A DNA stretch of 64,000 nucleotides, taken from Ganoderma boninense. Taxonomy: Eukaryota; Basidiomycota; Agaricomycetes; Polyporales; Polyporaceae. Below, piece by piece: positions 43,289-54,996 of the stretch; position 1 is the first letter of the stretch, and each line of letters begins with the position of its first letter. The stretch covers positions 4,386,467 through 4,450,466 of the forward strand of contig CM035305.1 in the NCBI GenBank assembly GCA_002900995.3. The letters are read 5' to 3'. Position numbers and translations under genes: made by a program. The notes beneath the pieces were generated by a model. That model was given only the letters and a program-made list of their open reading frames with translations, was not told the DNA's origin and searched no databases.

Positions 43289-44641
43289 CCCCAGTGAGAA
43301 CACCCTGTATCTGCCAAGATCTAGAAATATATAAACTTATCCATTACAGTGCCTTGCATAATTGCGTGAACGCGCCGAAAAATCCCCAGCAGGCGCTTAT
43401 ACCTCGCCTACCAAATGCGGATGGATCACGGTCACATGCAACGCCAACGCCGCCTGTGCGCCTCTCCTGGTCGTAACTTCAGCCTGACTGTTCCCCTTGT
43501 CCCCCACGCTTGTCTACTTCCTGGAGAGCTCAGTGGTTCTCAACGGGCCTCCTAGTGTACCATTTGGGCCCTCAGCTGCTTCGGGAGGCACCCATGCCAT
43601 CCAAGAGACATGTCACATCAAGGTCACCAACTCGCTTCTGAAGCTTCCCAGGCGTCCTGATTTGGTAGGCGAGCATATAGGCGCCTGCAGGAATTTTTCG
43701 GCGCGTTCACGCAATTATGCAAGGCACTGTAAGATATGCGTGCATCTAACGTAACATTAGCGCCCGTGCTGTGTCGAAAATCGACATGGTTTGAAACATT
43801 TGAGCGGTTTGACGTTGAATTGTTCAAAGTGAACATGACGTTCTGTACTGTTTCTGTGCCTCCTTTCTGTTTTCTGTACATCTCATGCTGCAAACTGTAC
43901 AATTTTCTGTTGGGGTGAACCAGACCGATGACGTCATTTCTCGTTCCCCTTCGTTAAGACGACAAGTCGCGCACCCCAACACCCCACACAACTCTCTTCC
44001 CTGCCACATCCACATCGCCAACGGTACGCGCATATACTCACCTCCTCCCCCCGTTCCAGTGCATGTCCCAGGGCCACCCACCAGTGAGTTGTATATTTTC
44101 ATGATTTCTCGCAGCTTGGGGGATCCGAACAGCGCCAGCGGGCACAGGCACGACGCGCGACGCTCGCAGCAACGGCGCGCAGGGCCCAAGTCCGTCGCTG
44201 GTGGTCGCATCATACAGTGCGGCAACGCCGAATGTCAGGTGCGTGGATTATTCATTCCACGGACCAACGTAGTAGGAAGAATGAGCCGAGAGGAGCGGGG
44301 ACTGGACGACGTCAGGCGAAGGCGGGTGCGGGTGCGGGGCAGGCGCGGGTACGCAGGGCGAGCGTGGGGCGGGCGCGCGCCTGCTATCGCGGATTGTTTT
44401 CGATGCATAGCGCGGGGTTCTTTGTATCTGTAAATGTTTGAATATATCTGGTGGTCAAGATACATGCAGATGCACCCGGACGCGAAAGGATCCCGTAGGA
44501 TACTAGCAGGAATAAAGAGATATATTGCAATTATATCCTGAGACCAATTGGGGGATCTAATCGCGTCTGTCGATATCTACTTATGCCTCCGTCCCTTAGA
44601 TACCTCTGGATCCCGCCAGATAAAGGGTGTTCTCACTGGGG
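43289..44641. mobile_element. 1353-bp non-autonomous TIR element
   Basis: Its ends are inverted repeats: CCCCAGTGAGAACACCCT perfect over 18 bp, with weaker matching to about 40 bp (TATCTG then a GATC-containing stretch). Both sides are flanked by the 12-bp direct repeat CTGAGCGCTGAG. The related F-box copy at ~55030-55050 has no insertion at this point (GGAGCGCGCAACAGCCCG). No transposase frame is visible inside. A 383-bp MITE sits near the left end. The TSD length does not fit hAT (8 bp) cleanly; a MULE-like origin is possible. Confidence 0.75.
43347..43729. mobile_element. 383-bp MITE with TA target duplication
   Basis: Inverted ends starting CAGTGCCTTGCATAATTGCG are perfect for about 37 bp and recognisable to about 70 bp. 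TA flanks both sides (43345-43346 and 43730-43731). These are Tc1/mariner-type features. No coding capacity. It is nested inside the 1353-bp element, so it inserted later. Confidence 0.85.
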
Positions 44642-44653
44642 CTGAGCGCTGAG
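44642..44653 (+). repeat. Target-site duplication, right
   Basis: CTGAGCGCTGAG, matching 43277-43288. Confidence 0.8.
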
Positions 44654-44850
44654 CGTGCGCGCTGAAACTTGGAAGACAAACAAGGACAAATTCCGGCTAA
44701 ACACGCCTTGACGCTCAATTTGGGAGCAAGTCGCCTCGCAGTTACCGATGTCAGAGGCCACCGTAACACCAGTCTTGATGTCAACCACCAGTGCTCCATC
44801 TGTAACGGTGCATGCCTTTTAAAATACTGCACACTTCATGGGGCATCCAG
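44654..44850 (-). pseudogene. F-box/LRR pseudogene, 5' part
   Basis: The minus strand matches 54960-55050 (GGATTTGTCCTTGTTTGTCT versus GAATTTGTCCTTGTTTGTCT). It is separated from the rest of the pseudogene by the 1353-bp element. Confidence 0.55.
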
Positions 44851-44859
44851 GTAAGTGAT

Positions 44860-46078
44860 CAGAAATACGACGGTTGTGTGGTTTACGGTCTCCGGCTCGA
44901 CTCCCTAAACTTTACAGGTGGCCGTCGTAGACGAGTATTATAAACTTACCATCACTTCCGAGCCATGTCAAAGGTTCGTCCATGAAGTTGAACATGCATG
45001 AATGTCCAAGCTGCTGTCCTGGGCATGGCGGCCAGCACAATCGTCAAAATCTTATCTCGACTCGGGGTGTACGCGTTAACTATGTATGCGATAACCTCCG
45101 AGTCCCGGTACGTTCGCCATCTGACCGGTGTCTCACTAGCAATTCACTCTTCATCGTCACTAGATAGGACCTACAACTAACGCATGACACACCATACTGA
45201 GGGACAGGTGTTCCTTGCGGCCATCTCGCCCATAACCCTCCAAGACTTCTAGGCCGCGACTCGTGTAGACGAAATCAGTCGAATGTAGCAGTTGAGTAAC
45301 GAATTGCGTCATGATCATCTGATGGGCTATTGTATTCGTCCAACGAGCCTCGAGGCACCGTCGCCGCCACTTTTCTCAGGTGTTGCCTTGTGAGCGGGAG
45401 TCACGATCGCTCTTTTGGCCTTGGACTGCCTTCGCGCGTATCTTCAAGACAATTATCGGAACACGAGGCCTCCCGTGCCCCTGCCAACAACTCGGATCGG
45501 ATGGCCCGAGCTTTGCTACTTACAGAATAAGGGGGCTGGGTTCGATATCCATATGGAACGTCGGCAGTGCGAGGCCGCCTACACGAACAAACAAACGCAT
45601 ACTGATGTCTCCAATGACGCTAAACTGTGGCGGAACACTGACAGTCTCAGCTCCCTGCGTCATGACATATTTCGGAGATGTACGCAGGCCAGATGGTGAG
45701 TTCTGCCAGAACTCACCATGTCTATACAGGTTTACGAGTATTGGCGTACAGGTGGATGACTGCCCACGCTGAAGGCATTTCAACGACCGGCAAGACAGAC
45801 GAGGTGCCACCCGCAGCTTAATCCCACAGAGCGCACGCCGTTGATTATCGTGTCACCGATCATGGAAGGAGGCTGGTTTCGAGGGTTGTAATTGTGCAAG
45901 CTGGGATTGAATTGCTGACTATTCTGGATGGGCGCAGGTCCCTCGAGTCAGTGTTCCCCTCGGCTCGGCCGCGACAACAAGGTGAAGAGACGAATTCGGA
46001 CGCGAACAGCCATGGCGAGCCTCGAGGCTGGCACAAAACAAACATCGGACAACACCCGCCACAGAGCGCCCTTCGCAA
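44860..46078. other. No gene seen; inverted repeat blocks
   Basis: The block 45400-45700 is an inverted relative of 1-240 and of 53940-54260. From about 45780 the sequence is the upstream flank of H-C. Confidence 0.5.
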
Positions 46079-47700
46079 TATAAAGCCAGGGTCCCCCCGC
46101 GCACTCTCTCTTTCCCCAGAACCACCACCACCACTACCACCCTCTCCTAAGCTCCTAAGCTCCAACAACGTCCAACGTTCAACCACCATGCGTTCATGAC
46201 TATGACCATGCCCACCCAACCCACCTCCCACTGGGAGGCCTGAATCCTCGGGCCTCCTGGTCGCACCCCCTGCGGGTGCGACCAACCGACGTCGGTACGC
46301 TTCGCCTTCGCGCTCCACTTTTCCATCTTCCTGACCACCGCGCAGTGTCGAACACTGGTGCGCTCGATCCACGCGGTGAGTACCTCGTCTTCCCCCCCTC
46401 CCCGCTCGCCACATGCTGACTGTGGCGCTCGTCCAGGTCGAGGCGTCGCCATCCCGGGCAACGACGGTCAATAGTCCGCTCGCCCTGGCGGCCGCACCCG
46501 AAACGTAGGGCGCGGCTGCCTGCACGGGCTGGAGCGGGCGACGGGCCTAGGCGTCGGTGCTCCGCCGCAGGGCTATCGCGCAACGTGCGTCCGAGGTGCA
46601 CCGCGACCTGCGTAAGCCGGGGTGCGACCGGGACGAGTACCTGTCCGCCGCTGCTTACGGGGGACGGGGAAAGCACGGACGCCGAACCTGGAACGCGACT
46701 CGTCAGTCGTGGGTAGACGGCGTACGCGCCCCTGCGGCCCCGCCTTCGACTCTCTCGGAGGTGTGGGGACGTGGACGGCGTCGCGTCGTCAGCGGAGAGC
46801 CTGCATCCGATGGTACGTCTGCCGTTTCTTCGCTCTCCGCCACCGTTGTTGTTCTGACGCGGTTCAAGTCTTGTAGGCTCTCCGGCGCACGCCCTCTTCG
46901 GACGCCGCGCCGTGTCGACCCGGGGTGGACAAGGTGCCGCTGCTCAGGTGGCGCGTCCGCCCAGTGGAGGGCGGACTAGACGGTAGCCCCTCGCCAGCGC
47001 TCGCGGCCGCACCCCAGCGACACTCGCCTTCCCCTCTCCCCGGGCACAACTCCAGACGGAGGCGAGTGGGTGGACAAGGTGCCACTGCTCAGGTGGCGCG
47101 TCCGCCCTAGCTGGCGGACTAGACGGTAGCCCCTCGCCAGTGCTCGCGGCCGCACCCCGCCGACACTCGCCCTCCTCTCTACTTGGTTGGGCACAACTCC
47201 AGACGGAGGCGAGTTCTCTTATGACATTTCATCCGCTGACTGTATGCAGGGTGTGATTGCGTGATTGTGTGTGTGTGAATGTCGACCTCTGGATAGGCTC
47301 GCACGTCCGCAGTGTCCCTGCAGTTCGAAGTGAGTCTTTCCCTCTTCTTGTTTATGCCTTGCATCGATGCTGACCAGTTGTCGTAGATGCAGGCGCTGAG
47401 GCTTCAAGCGTCAAGACCCTCGGTGGATCCTCGCGTCCGCGCGTGGATGGGCAACCATCGTGGCAAAATAATGTGGTGTCGACTAGCCCCCGACTCAAGA
47501 CGCCACCCCGAGGTACGGTCGACTGTTGCCCTCCGTGCGAGGACGCAGTCGTTCCTGGTGCAGGCCTCTTCGCGGCCCTCGGGACTAGTACCTGCTTCGG
47601 CGGGGAAGCTAACGTGCACCAAAACGTCTGGTTTCTTAAGTAGTCGTTGTACCTTCGTAGCGTTGTAAATTATGCTTTCAGGTTGCGATCCTGTCGTTGA
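46079..47700 (+). other. H-C: spliced transcription unit with hairpin leader
   Basis: TATAAAG at 46079-46085, MRS uORF, 15-codon uORF (MTMTMPTQPTSHWEA), triple hairpin, and the same four intron positions. The 42-codon exon begins at ATG 47387 and joins, after the CTTAAGTAG acceptor, to SLYLRSVVNYAF with stop at 47700. Relative to the other copies this last exon lacks exactly three bases before YLR, keeping the frame. It has the tandem ~143-bp duplication (46925-47200). No G gene is seen next to it; the gap at 47802 may hide one. Confidence 0.58.
46234..46295 (+). promoter_or_regulatory. Triple hairpin of H-C
   Basis: Stem 1 at 46234-46257, stem 2 at 46259-46283 (loop ccctgcg), stem 3 CCGACGTCGG at 46286-46295. 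Confidence 0.8.
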
Positions 47701-47801
47701 CAACTGCATCGCGTGCAAGGAGTGGCTTGATATCTGCCTGGTCGTTCTCCAGGAAGGGCGTGAATGAGTGAACAACGCTGGAACGGAATATGATGCATGT
47801 T

Positions 47802-47901
47802 NNNNNNNNNNNNNNNNNNNNNNNNNNNNNNNNNNNNNNNNNNNNNNNNNNNNNNNNNNNNNNNNNNNNNNNNNNNNNNNNNNNNNNNNNNNNNNNNNNN
47901 N
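47802..47901. other. Assembly gap (100 N)
   Basis: Exactly 100 N. Unlike the first gap, the flanks show no overlap, so sequence of unknown length is missing downstream of H-C. Confidence 0.99.
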
Positions 47902-48333
47902 CAAATGATTTCTTCCTGTGTGTGTGTGGCGTGATCGGTTGCCAGTGCGGGGCTCATTCACTTCCGGTCGATCGACGGGTCTTGTGGGGTATTCGGGTGG
48001 GGAAGGACAGTCGGTACATGTCACTTAGAACTGTTCAACCTACCGGCCCGCGGTGATATGGTGACGGTCGATCGATGTCCATCCTTTGTCGTCAACTGAA
48101 GTTGGCAGGCGTAACCATGAAAACTGAGAACAGTACACCACAGGTAAGGTTATAAAACTTTTATTCTGACGCTTTCCTCTGCAAATAAATACAATTGTTT
48201 CCTCGCTCCCGTCGCCATGGCACAAGAGACAAGATCAGCCTCAAGTTCAGGTCCCACTGGTCTCAGGGAGGCGACAGGCAATGAGGGTGAGCCAAAATGT
48301 GGTTATATATTCAACAACAGGATCACGAATATC

Positions 48334-48417
48334 TGCCCCGTGGCTGAGTTGGTTACAGCGTCCGACTGTTACCATCAAGCAATCGGAAGGTCGTGAGTTC
48401 GAGCCTCACCGGGGCAG
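48334..48417 (+). tRNA. tRNA-Asn(GTT) with a 10-nt intron
   Basis: Acceptor stem TGCCCCG (48334-48340) pairs with CGGGGCA (48410-48416), discriminator G. The D stem is GCTG/CAGC, the anticodon stem TCCGA/TCGGA, the T arm GTGAG-TTCGAGC-CTCAC. The anticodon loop reads CTGTTA then an intron at 48372-48381, then A, so the anticodon is GTT after a T33. The A box TGGCTGAGTTGG and B box GTTCGAGCC are intact. TTTT at 48423-48426 is a Pol III terminator. The sequence around the loop is close to fungal tRNA-Asn. Confidence 0.93.
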
Positions 48418-48550
48418 CAACCTTTTGCTCAACAGCGCGGTGGTGCTGCAGCTGCTTCTGGGTGGAACTTGATGATATATATCCGAACGTAGGTTCAGTT
48501 TCGTTTTATTATTGCGAGAGAACGGTAGACCCATCACCGTTGATAACGAT

Positions 48551-48886
48551 TCACAAGACGACGGTCTCACTCGGGCGCCCGTTCAAAAATCTCTTCTCTT
48601 TTGCCACTGCGGATGGCGTGGTCGGCTTGGCGTGACTCTCAATGCTCAAACTATCCCACTGTCGAGCATAATGAGCCCACCGGGGTGCTTGCTTAGCGCG
48701 AACAGTCCGCTCCTTTTTCTCTTCTTTCACATGAACCAGATCAACATAAGTTGGATTGCGAGCTGTTCCCCATGGGCGTATCTGCAGTCCTTCCCAAAAC
48801 TCCACCTTCGGCGCGCTGGAGGGCTCATGACGGCGCGTTTTGATTATCTTGCATTCAAGTCGGTTTTTCATGTGTAGGCTCCACAC
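48551..48886 (-). CDS. Unrecognised conserved-looking small protein exon
   Basis: An open frame on the minus strand whose central part (VEFWEGLQIRPWGTARNPTY, then VDLVHVKEEKKERTVRAKQA, PRWAHYARQWDSL) reads like a real folded, basic protein rather than shadow sequence. A CCCTCCAG acceptor lies near 48819 and could start the exon at APKVEFWEG. No family recognised. It may be part of a larger spliced gene. Confidence 0.35.
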   Translation of the reverse strand: MWSLHMKNRLECKIIKTRRHEPSSAPKVEFWEGLQIRPWGTARNPTYVDLVHVKEEKKERTVRAKQAPRWAHYARQWDSLSIESHAKPTTPSAVAKEKRFLNGRPSETVVL

Positions 48887-49099
48887 AGCTCGTGATCCTA
48901 CCTAATAAGGACCTGCTTTGGGAACCATGATTCGAAGTTGCGACTTCTTCGCGGAGACAACGGCCGCCGACATTGTATACCTGTGCCCACGGCGAGCCAC
49001 GCACCCTGCAACGAGACTCCGAATTCCTCAGCTTATACGTCTGGTTATCATACTTGCCCTCAACTGAGAGCCCGCTCAGTGGCAAGGCTGTTGTGGGCC

Positions 49100-49950
49100 C
49101 GGTTTAACAGCAAGAGTTCCTTTTGGTCTCGGTGGAATGGGTCTCATGTGGAGTTAGTGTCACCTTAGCGACAGGGCGGGCTACTTCTTCCCTTCCCTTC
49201 ATAATACCGCGTGAGTGAGTGACCCGTTGCCTCGACGTTGCCTCCCCTTTCACTTTCTCAGTCTCACTGAGCCAATTTTCGGAGATCCTTTGGCTTCGTT
49301 CACGGAATTTGCAGCCGGTCTATTAATCGGTCCCTTTCCCGTGTTCTTCACCAAGGTACTACTCTCTCTATTCCCGCGGTCGAATGTTCTAATACCCTCG
49401 CGCTCGACGCCTAGTGTCTTCCGAGGGTTCGCCGCCGCTTCTTCGTGGCGTGAACTACACTTCTCGTCAACAGTAATTGCCCTTTGCCGTTCGGTAGCGG
49501 ATGTCACCGCTGCGGAGCGTAGACTTCCTGTCGGCTCGACACCTCTTCCCGCCCGGCGTCTCTCCGGAAACTAGACACGTCTTCGCTCTCATCAATGAAG
49601 ATATTTCATCTAGGATCAACGTCGCGAGCCAGGTACAATAGGACCGCCGCGGAACCCTGATAGCGCCCGTGAATTCTTTCCTCGCTTCATCTGTGCCTCG
49701 TGGAGTTACAACGGTATGAACCATGTATTTTTGTCTCATCCTCAAGGTTGTGCAACTCACCGTTTGCCTCCATGGGGCGGAGAGAGCTCTCGGGTCATTC
49801 ACGACACTCTTCTCAGCGTCCCATTCGAGCATGGCGCCGTACTGGTGGCGTAGACGTTGTTTCACGATCATCTCGCTGACTCAGAGGATAGCTAGTATGG
49901 TCGGTTCACATCCTTCCTTCTTCTTGCAGCCACCGCTGATATGCCATGGT
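49100..49950 (+). pseudogene. G5: heavily decayed G-family copy
   Basis: Pieces in G-gene order: an exon-1-like TCGGTGGAATGGGTCTC near 49130, an exon-2-like stretch near 49290-49345 (TTGGCTTCGTTCACGG and following), and an exon-4-like CACTCTTCTCAGCGTCCC near 49803. No frame survives. Confidence 0.4.
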
Positions 49951-50487
49951 TAGTGCCCATGATACACTGTGCTGAGTGGAGAAACACGTAGGATCTCAGT
50001 CTCGGCGTGAAATTGAAAACACGGGAATGGGATTGACTCGGAAGCGTACGCGTGCAAAAATCAACGTTGTCGTAGAACATCCACACGGACCTCACGGCGT
50101 CTCCGAAGGCATTGAAGTATGTCATACGCTCTTCTTCTCACCCTTTTATTGATCGGGAACTTGTGCCTCTCGAGGCCTTGGGACTTGTTATTGAGCCCGT
50201 CGTGCCACGGCGGGCGTTCATGCTCTCACCCAGGCAAAACTTCCGCATTGAGAGTTGATCTTTACGTACGCACCCCACATATTCCAGATAACGTTCCCGG
50301 CGAACGACCTCGGGCCGTCGTTTCGATCAACATTCAAGGCTGTGACTCCTCGCGGAAGCGAGTGCTGGCGGCACGCACATCAAAGCTAATCCTCAAATCC
50401 AGGAACTCCCTTCTCCAACCAGCCTAGGTGCTGAACACCCCACCCGAGAGTGCGATGTGATGTCGTCCTCATTTACAACTTAACGCC

Positions 50488-51737
50488 ATGAATTTCCTTC
50501 CACTTTTCGTCGAATGGGCCTTTCAGGGAGTCGTAACCTACGGAGTAGGGCTTCTACCTCCCTTCATAACCTCGCGTGAGTAGTTCTCTGTATCTCACCC
50601 TGAGTCATCCTGTGACCAACAGGCCTTATTCGCAGAGTCTATCCTGGCTTCCTTGACGTTATTTTGGTACTGGACGGCTGATCGTTCCTGGTCTTGCCAC
50701 GCTCTTTGGGAGGTGCGTCAGTATTGCGCCCTCACACGGGATTCCTAGGCCCTCATCCTGTCTTGGAACACGCAGTGTATACGTGGGGGCAGCATCCACG
50801 CTTAAACCCGTCCCTGGCCTAGGTGTACGGGGTGCCACGCCGGCAGTGGCCGCAATCGCCCACATCGCCGGCCTCTTGTTCATGTTAGCCGTGGAGCGCA
50901 GCCTGTCGACCCGCACACATGACTCCAGCTCTCATGCACATGGATTGCCCGATACTCCATCACCCCAAGCTGCTCTGACTCCGGACGCAGGCGCTTGGCG
51001 TCCATCTGCATCTCGCACGGCGCAGACTTTGGGGCCTCACCAGCGCCGGAGCTACCTGCTCATCTTCGCGTTCGTCGCCGTTGAGATTGCGGCCGGGGTC
51101 AGCGCCGGGCATGGAGGGCCCTCAAGTTCTGCTTTGCATGAGGAGCGGCCCATGCGCCCCCTCTTCGGTCTAGGGACGATATACGTGCTCGACATGATTG
51201 TAAAAGGTACGGCGGAAACGTGTGTTTTCCCCCAGGGTGACGGTACTCACGCGTGCACTACTACATACTACTGTATCAGCTGCGACGACACTCGGCTTCT
51301 CGACGACGCTGCTGTCGGCGTCCCTCCCGATCACGGAGTGCAAACGATATGCCCTGCTGTATGCAGCCGCGGCTCCTTTGGCGTCGCTGCTCTCCTACGG
51401 CGCGACCATACTGTTTCGAATCGCTCCTAGCTACAACCGCCTCGCCATCACCGCGCTGTACAACTTCGCTGTAAGTTCGACCGAATCTCCGTTCGATTTC
51501 AAGTTCAATCTAGGCTCATTGGCACATCAGGTCGGGATGTTCGTTTACACCGGAGTCATAGTGAGCCTGCTGATCTCCAACTCACGAACGACGGCCAAGA
51601 ATGGCATGCTGGCTAGGGCATGCCTCATGGCGACCGGTGCATTCCTATCATTCATACTGCCTATGGTGATCGCGATCGCCCGGATGTGGTTCTGCGGAAA
51701 GCCCGATCGTATGAGGGTTTACACCGAGGATATATAG
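50488..51737 (+). pseudogene. G3: G-family gene with a single-base frameshift
   Basis: Five exons as in G2: 50488-50575, 50636-50712, 50776-51206, 51280-51470, 51531-51737. All splice sites are intact. Exon 2 is 77 nt instead of 76 because of one extra T (TTATTTTGG versus ACATTTGG in G2), which breaks the frame. Apart from that the protein is complete and about 35% changed from G2, with the same TM pattern (VAAIAHIAGLLFMLA, YLLIFAFVAVEIAAGVSA, YALLYAAAAPLASLLSYGA) and end MWFCGKPDRMRVYTEDI. The extra base is in a homopolymer, so a sequencing error is possible and the gene may be functional. Confidence 0.65.
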
Positions 51738-53355
51738 ATGGCTACTACGTAGAGACTATCGCGGCTTTGCATGCGGCATTATGAAGCACGTCGTCACGTA
51801 AGAAACTTAGATTACTTGTCTCTGTGATGCCAAAGCACACCTTTTAGCTTGTATAAGGTAGCCTAGTTCAAGTCTAAGACATGCCCTAAGAGGACATCAG
51901 ACATCGAACCGCTTCTCATGCAGTGTGGTGGTGAAAACCGAATGGTTCGCGATAGAACTCAACAATATATATAAAGCCACATAAATACATCGTAAGCTAC
52001 TTAGGAACCGGGGAATTTCGGTGCACGTTAGCTTCCCCGCCGAAGCAGGTACTAGTCCCGAGGGCCACGAAGAGGCCTGCACCAGGAACGACCACGACCC
52101 CCGCAAGGGCGACAGTCGACCGTACCTCGGGGTGGCGTCTTGAGTCGGGGGCTAGTCGACACCACATTATTTTGCCACGTTGGTTGCCCATCCACGCGCG
52201 GACGCGAGGATCCGCCGAGGGTCTTGAAGCTTGAAGCCTCGGCGCCTGCATCTACCACAACTCGTCAGCATCGATGCAAGACGCAAAGAAGGACAGGGAA
52301 GGACTCACTTCGAACTGCAGGGACACTGCGGGCGTGCAAGCCCAGACAGAGGTCGACAATCACACGCACGCACGATCACACAATCACGCCCTGCATACTG
52401 TCAGCGAAGCAAATGTCATGGGAGAACTCGCCTCCATCGGGCGTTGTGTCCAGGTAGAGGGGAAGGCGAGTGTCGGCGGGGTGCGGCCGCGAGCGCTGGC
52501 GAGGGGCTACCGTCTAGTCCGCCAGCTAGGGCGAACGCGCCACCTGAGCAGCGGCACCTTGTCCACCCACTCGCGTCCGAGTCCGTCTGGAGTTGTGCCC
52601 AGGGAGAGAGGAGGGCGATTGTCGATGGGGTGCGGCCGCGAACACTGGCGAGGGGCTACCGTCTAGTCCGCCCTCAACTGGGCGGACGCGCCACCTGAGC
52701 AGCGGCACCTTGTCCACCCCGGGTCGACACGGCGCGACGTCCGAAGAGCGCGCGCGCCGGAGAGCCTACAAGACTTGAACCGCGTCAGAACAACGACAGT
52801 GGCGGAGAGAGAGAGGGAGGAAGGATCGACGTACCATCAGACGCAGGCTCTCCGCTGACGACGCGACACCGTCCACGTCCCCTCACCTCCGAGCGAGTCG
52901 AAGGCGGGGCCGCAGGGGCGCGTACGCCGTCTACCCACGACTGACAAGTCGCGTTCCAGGTTCGGCGTCCGTGCTTTCCCCGTCCCCCGTAAGCAAGCTA
53001 ACGGCGGACAGGTACTCGTCCCGGTCGCACCCCGGCTTACGCAGGTCGCGGTGCACCTCGGATGCACGTTGCGCGATAGCCCTGCGGCGGAGCACCGACG
53101 CCTAGGCCCTTCGCCCGCTCCAGCCCGTGCAGGCAGCCGCACCCTACGTTTCGAGTGCGGCCGCCAGGGCGAACGGGCTATTGACCGTCGTTGCCCGGGA
53201 TGGCGACGCCTCGACCTGGACGAGCGCCACAGTCAGCATGTGGCGGAGGAGGAAGAATGGGAGGCGAGCTACTCACCGTGAGGATCGAGCGCACCAGTGT
53301 CCGACGCTGAACGGTGGTCAGGAAGAGGGAGGGGAGGAGATAACAGCGAATCGTA

Positions 53356-53417
53356 CCGAAGTCGGTTGGTCGCACCCGCAGAGGGTGCGACCAGGAGGCC
53401 CGAGGATTCAGGCCTCC
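53356..53417 (-). promoter_or_regulatory. Triple hairpin of H-D
   Basis: Stem 3 CCGAAGTCGG at 53356-53365, stem 2 at 53368-53392 (loop cgcagag), stem 1 at 53394-53417. Confidence 0.8.
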
Positions 53418-53507
53418 GAGAGGGAGAAGGGTTGGGTCGGCATGGTCATAGTCATGAACGCATGGTGGTTGAACGTTGAACGTTGTTGAAGCTTAGGAGC
53501 TTAGGAG

Positions 53508-53563
53508 ATGGTGGTGGTGGTGGTGGTGGTGGTGGTGGTGGTGGTGTGGTGGTGGTGGTTCTG
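53508..53563 (+). repeat. (GGT)n microsatellite in the H-D leader
   Basis: Long GGT run, interrupted once, against about seven or eight units in H-A. It lies between the TATA box and the uORFs, so it would lengthen the CCA-rich 5'UTR. Confidence 0.8.
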
Positions 53564-54996
53564 AGGGAAGAGAGAGTGCGCGGGGCCCTGGCTTTATACT
53601 GTGAAGGGCGCTCTATGGCGGGCGCTGTCCGATGTTTGTTTTGTGCCAGCCTCGAGGCTCGCCATGGCTGTTCACGTCCGAATTCGTCTCTTCACCTTGT
53701 TCTCGCGGCCGAACGGAGGCGGACACTGACTCGAGGGACCTGCGCCCATCCAGAATAGTCAGCAATTCAATCCCAGCTTGTACAATTCCAACCCTCGAAA
53801 CCAGCCTCCTTCCTCGATGGACGGTGCGATAATCAACGGCGTGCGGTCCGTGGGATGTCGCTGCGGGTGGCACCTCGTCTATCTCTCCAGTCGTTGAAAT
53901 GCCTTCAGCGCGGATACAGCCTTCCACCTGTACGCCAATGCTCGTAAACCTGTATGGACATGGTGAGTTCTGACCTGCGTACATATCCGAAATATGTCAT
54001 GACGCAGGGAGCTGACACTGTCAGTGTTCCGCCACATGTGAGCGTCATTGGAGACATCAGTATGCGTTTGTTTGTTCGTGTAGGCGGCCTCGCGCTGCCG
54101 ACGTTCCATATGGATGTCGGGCTCTGTCGTCCTTGTTCTCGAAGCAGCAAAGCTCGGGCCATGCGATCCGAGTTGATGGGAGGGGCACGGGATGCCCTTG
54201 GATGCCCTATGATAAGACTTGAAGATACGCTCGCAGTCAGCCTAAGGCCAAAGGAGCGATCGTGACTCCAGCCAGGCTGGCTCAAAAGGCAATACCTGAC
54301 CAACTTGAAAACGGAGGTGACAGTGTCTCGACCTGTCTCGATACGATAAATCAAATGGCCATGACGCAATCCCTCCTTACCCCACTGCTGCATTCGACTC
54401 ATTTCGTCCATACGAGTCGCGATCCTACGTAGAAGTCATGGCGCGCTGTATGCACGCGATTGCTGCGAGGAACGCCTGCCCCTCAAAATGGTGAAGGCAG
54501 TCTTTATAAGTCCTAGCTGGTGGTGATGAAGGGTTAATTGCTAGGGCGGTTGGATGGCGAACGTACCGGGAGGGCCTCAAAGAGGGCATCAAGGGCTTAA
54601 GTACACTCCGAGCCGGAGTCGCCGGGGTGCGACTCGTTTTGTCGACTGCACACGCCGCCATCCTCAGCATAGCAGCCTGGGCATTCATGGACGGGTCTTT
54701 GGCATAGCTTGGCACCATCGTCGGCTTCATTAATTGAATAATGATACTACAGTCAACTATGACGGGCACCTGTACATGTATTCAGGGAGTCGAGACTCGT
54801 AGATTGCACAACCGCCGTATTTCTGATCACTTACCTGGATGCCCGATGAAGTGTGCTCCCTTCGATACCAGTATTGCATAATGCACCGTTACAGATGGCT
54901 CCCTGTAGTTTGACATCAGGACTCGTGTAGCCACTCATGGTGGTTCCACTGCAGTTGCAACGTGGTGCACTTCTCTCAATTGCAACTTGACGCTCG

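Larger units (their letters stand above)
51914..53598 (-). other. H-D: spliced transcription unit with hairpin leader
   Basis: Convergent with G3. TATAAAG at 53592-53598, an expanded (CCA)n leader, MRS uORF, 15-codon uORF at 53455-53408 (MTMTMPTQPFSLSEA), and triple hairpin. The 42-codon exon begins at ATG 52251 and joins at 51994 to LTMYLCGFIYIVEF, stop at 51914. It has the tandem ~143-bp duplication (52440-52720). A 5-bp insertion near 52993 disturbs any reading frame through exon 2, which argues that exon 2 is not translated. Confidence 0.6.
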
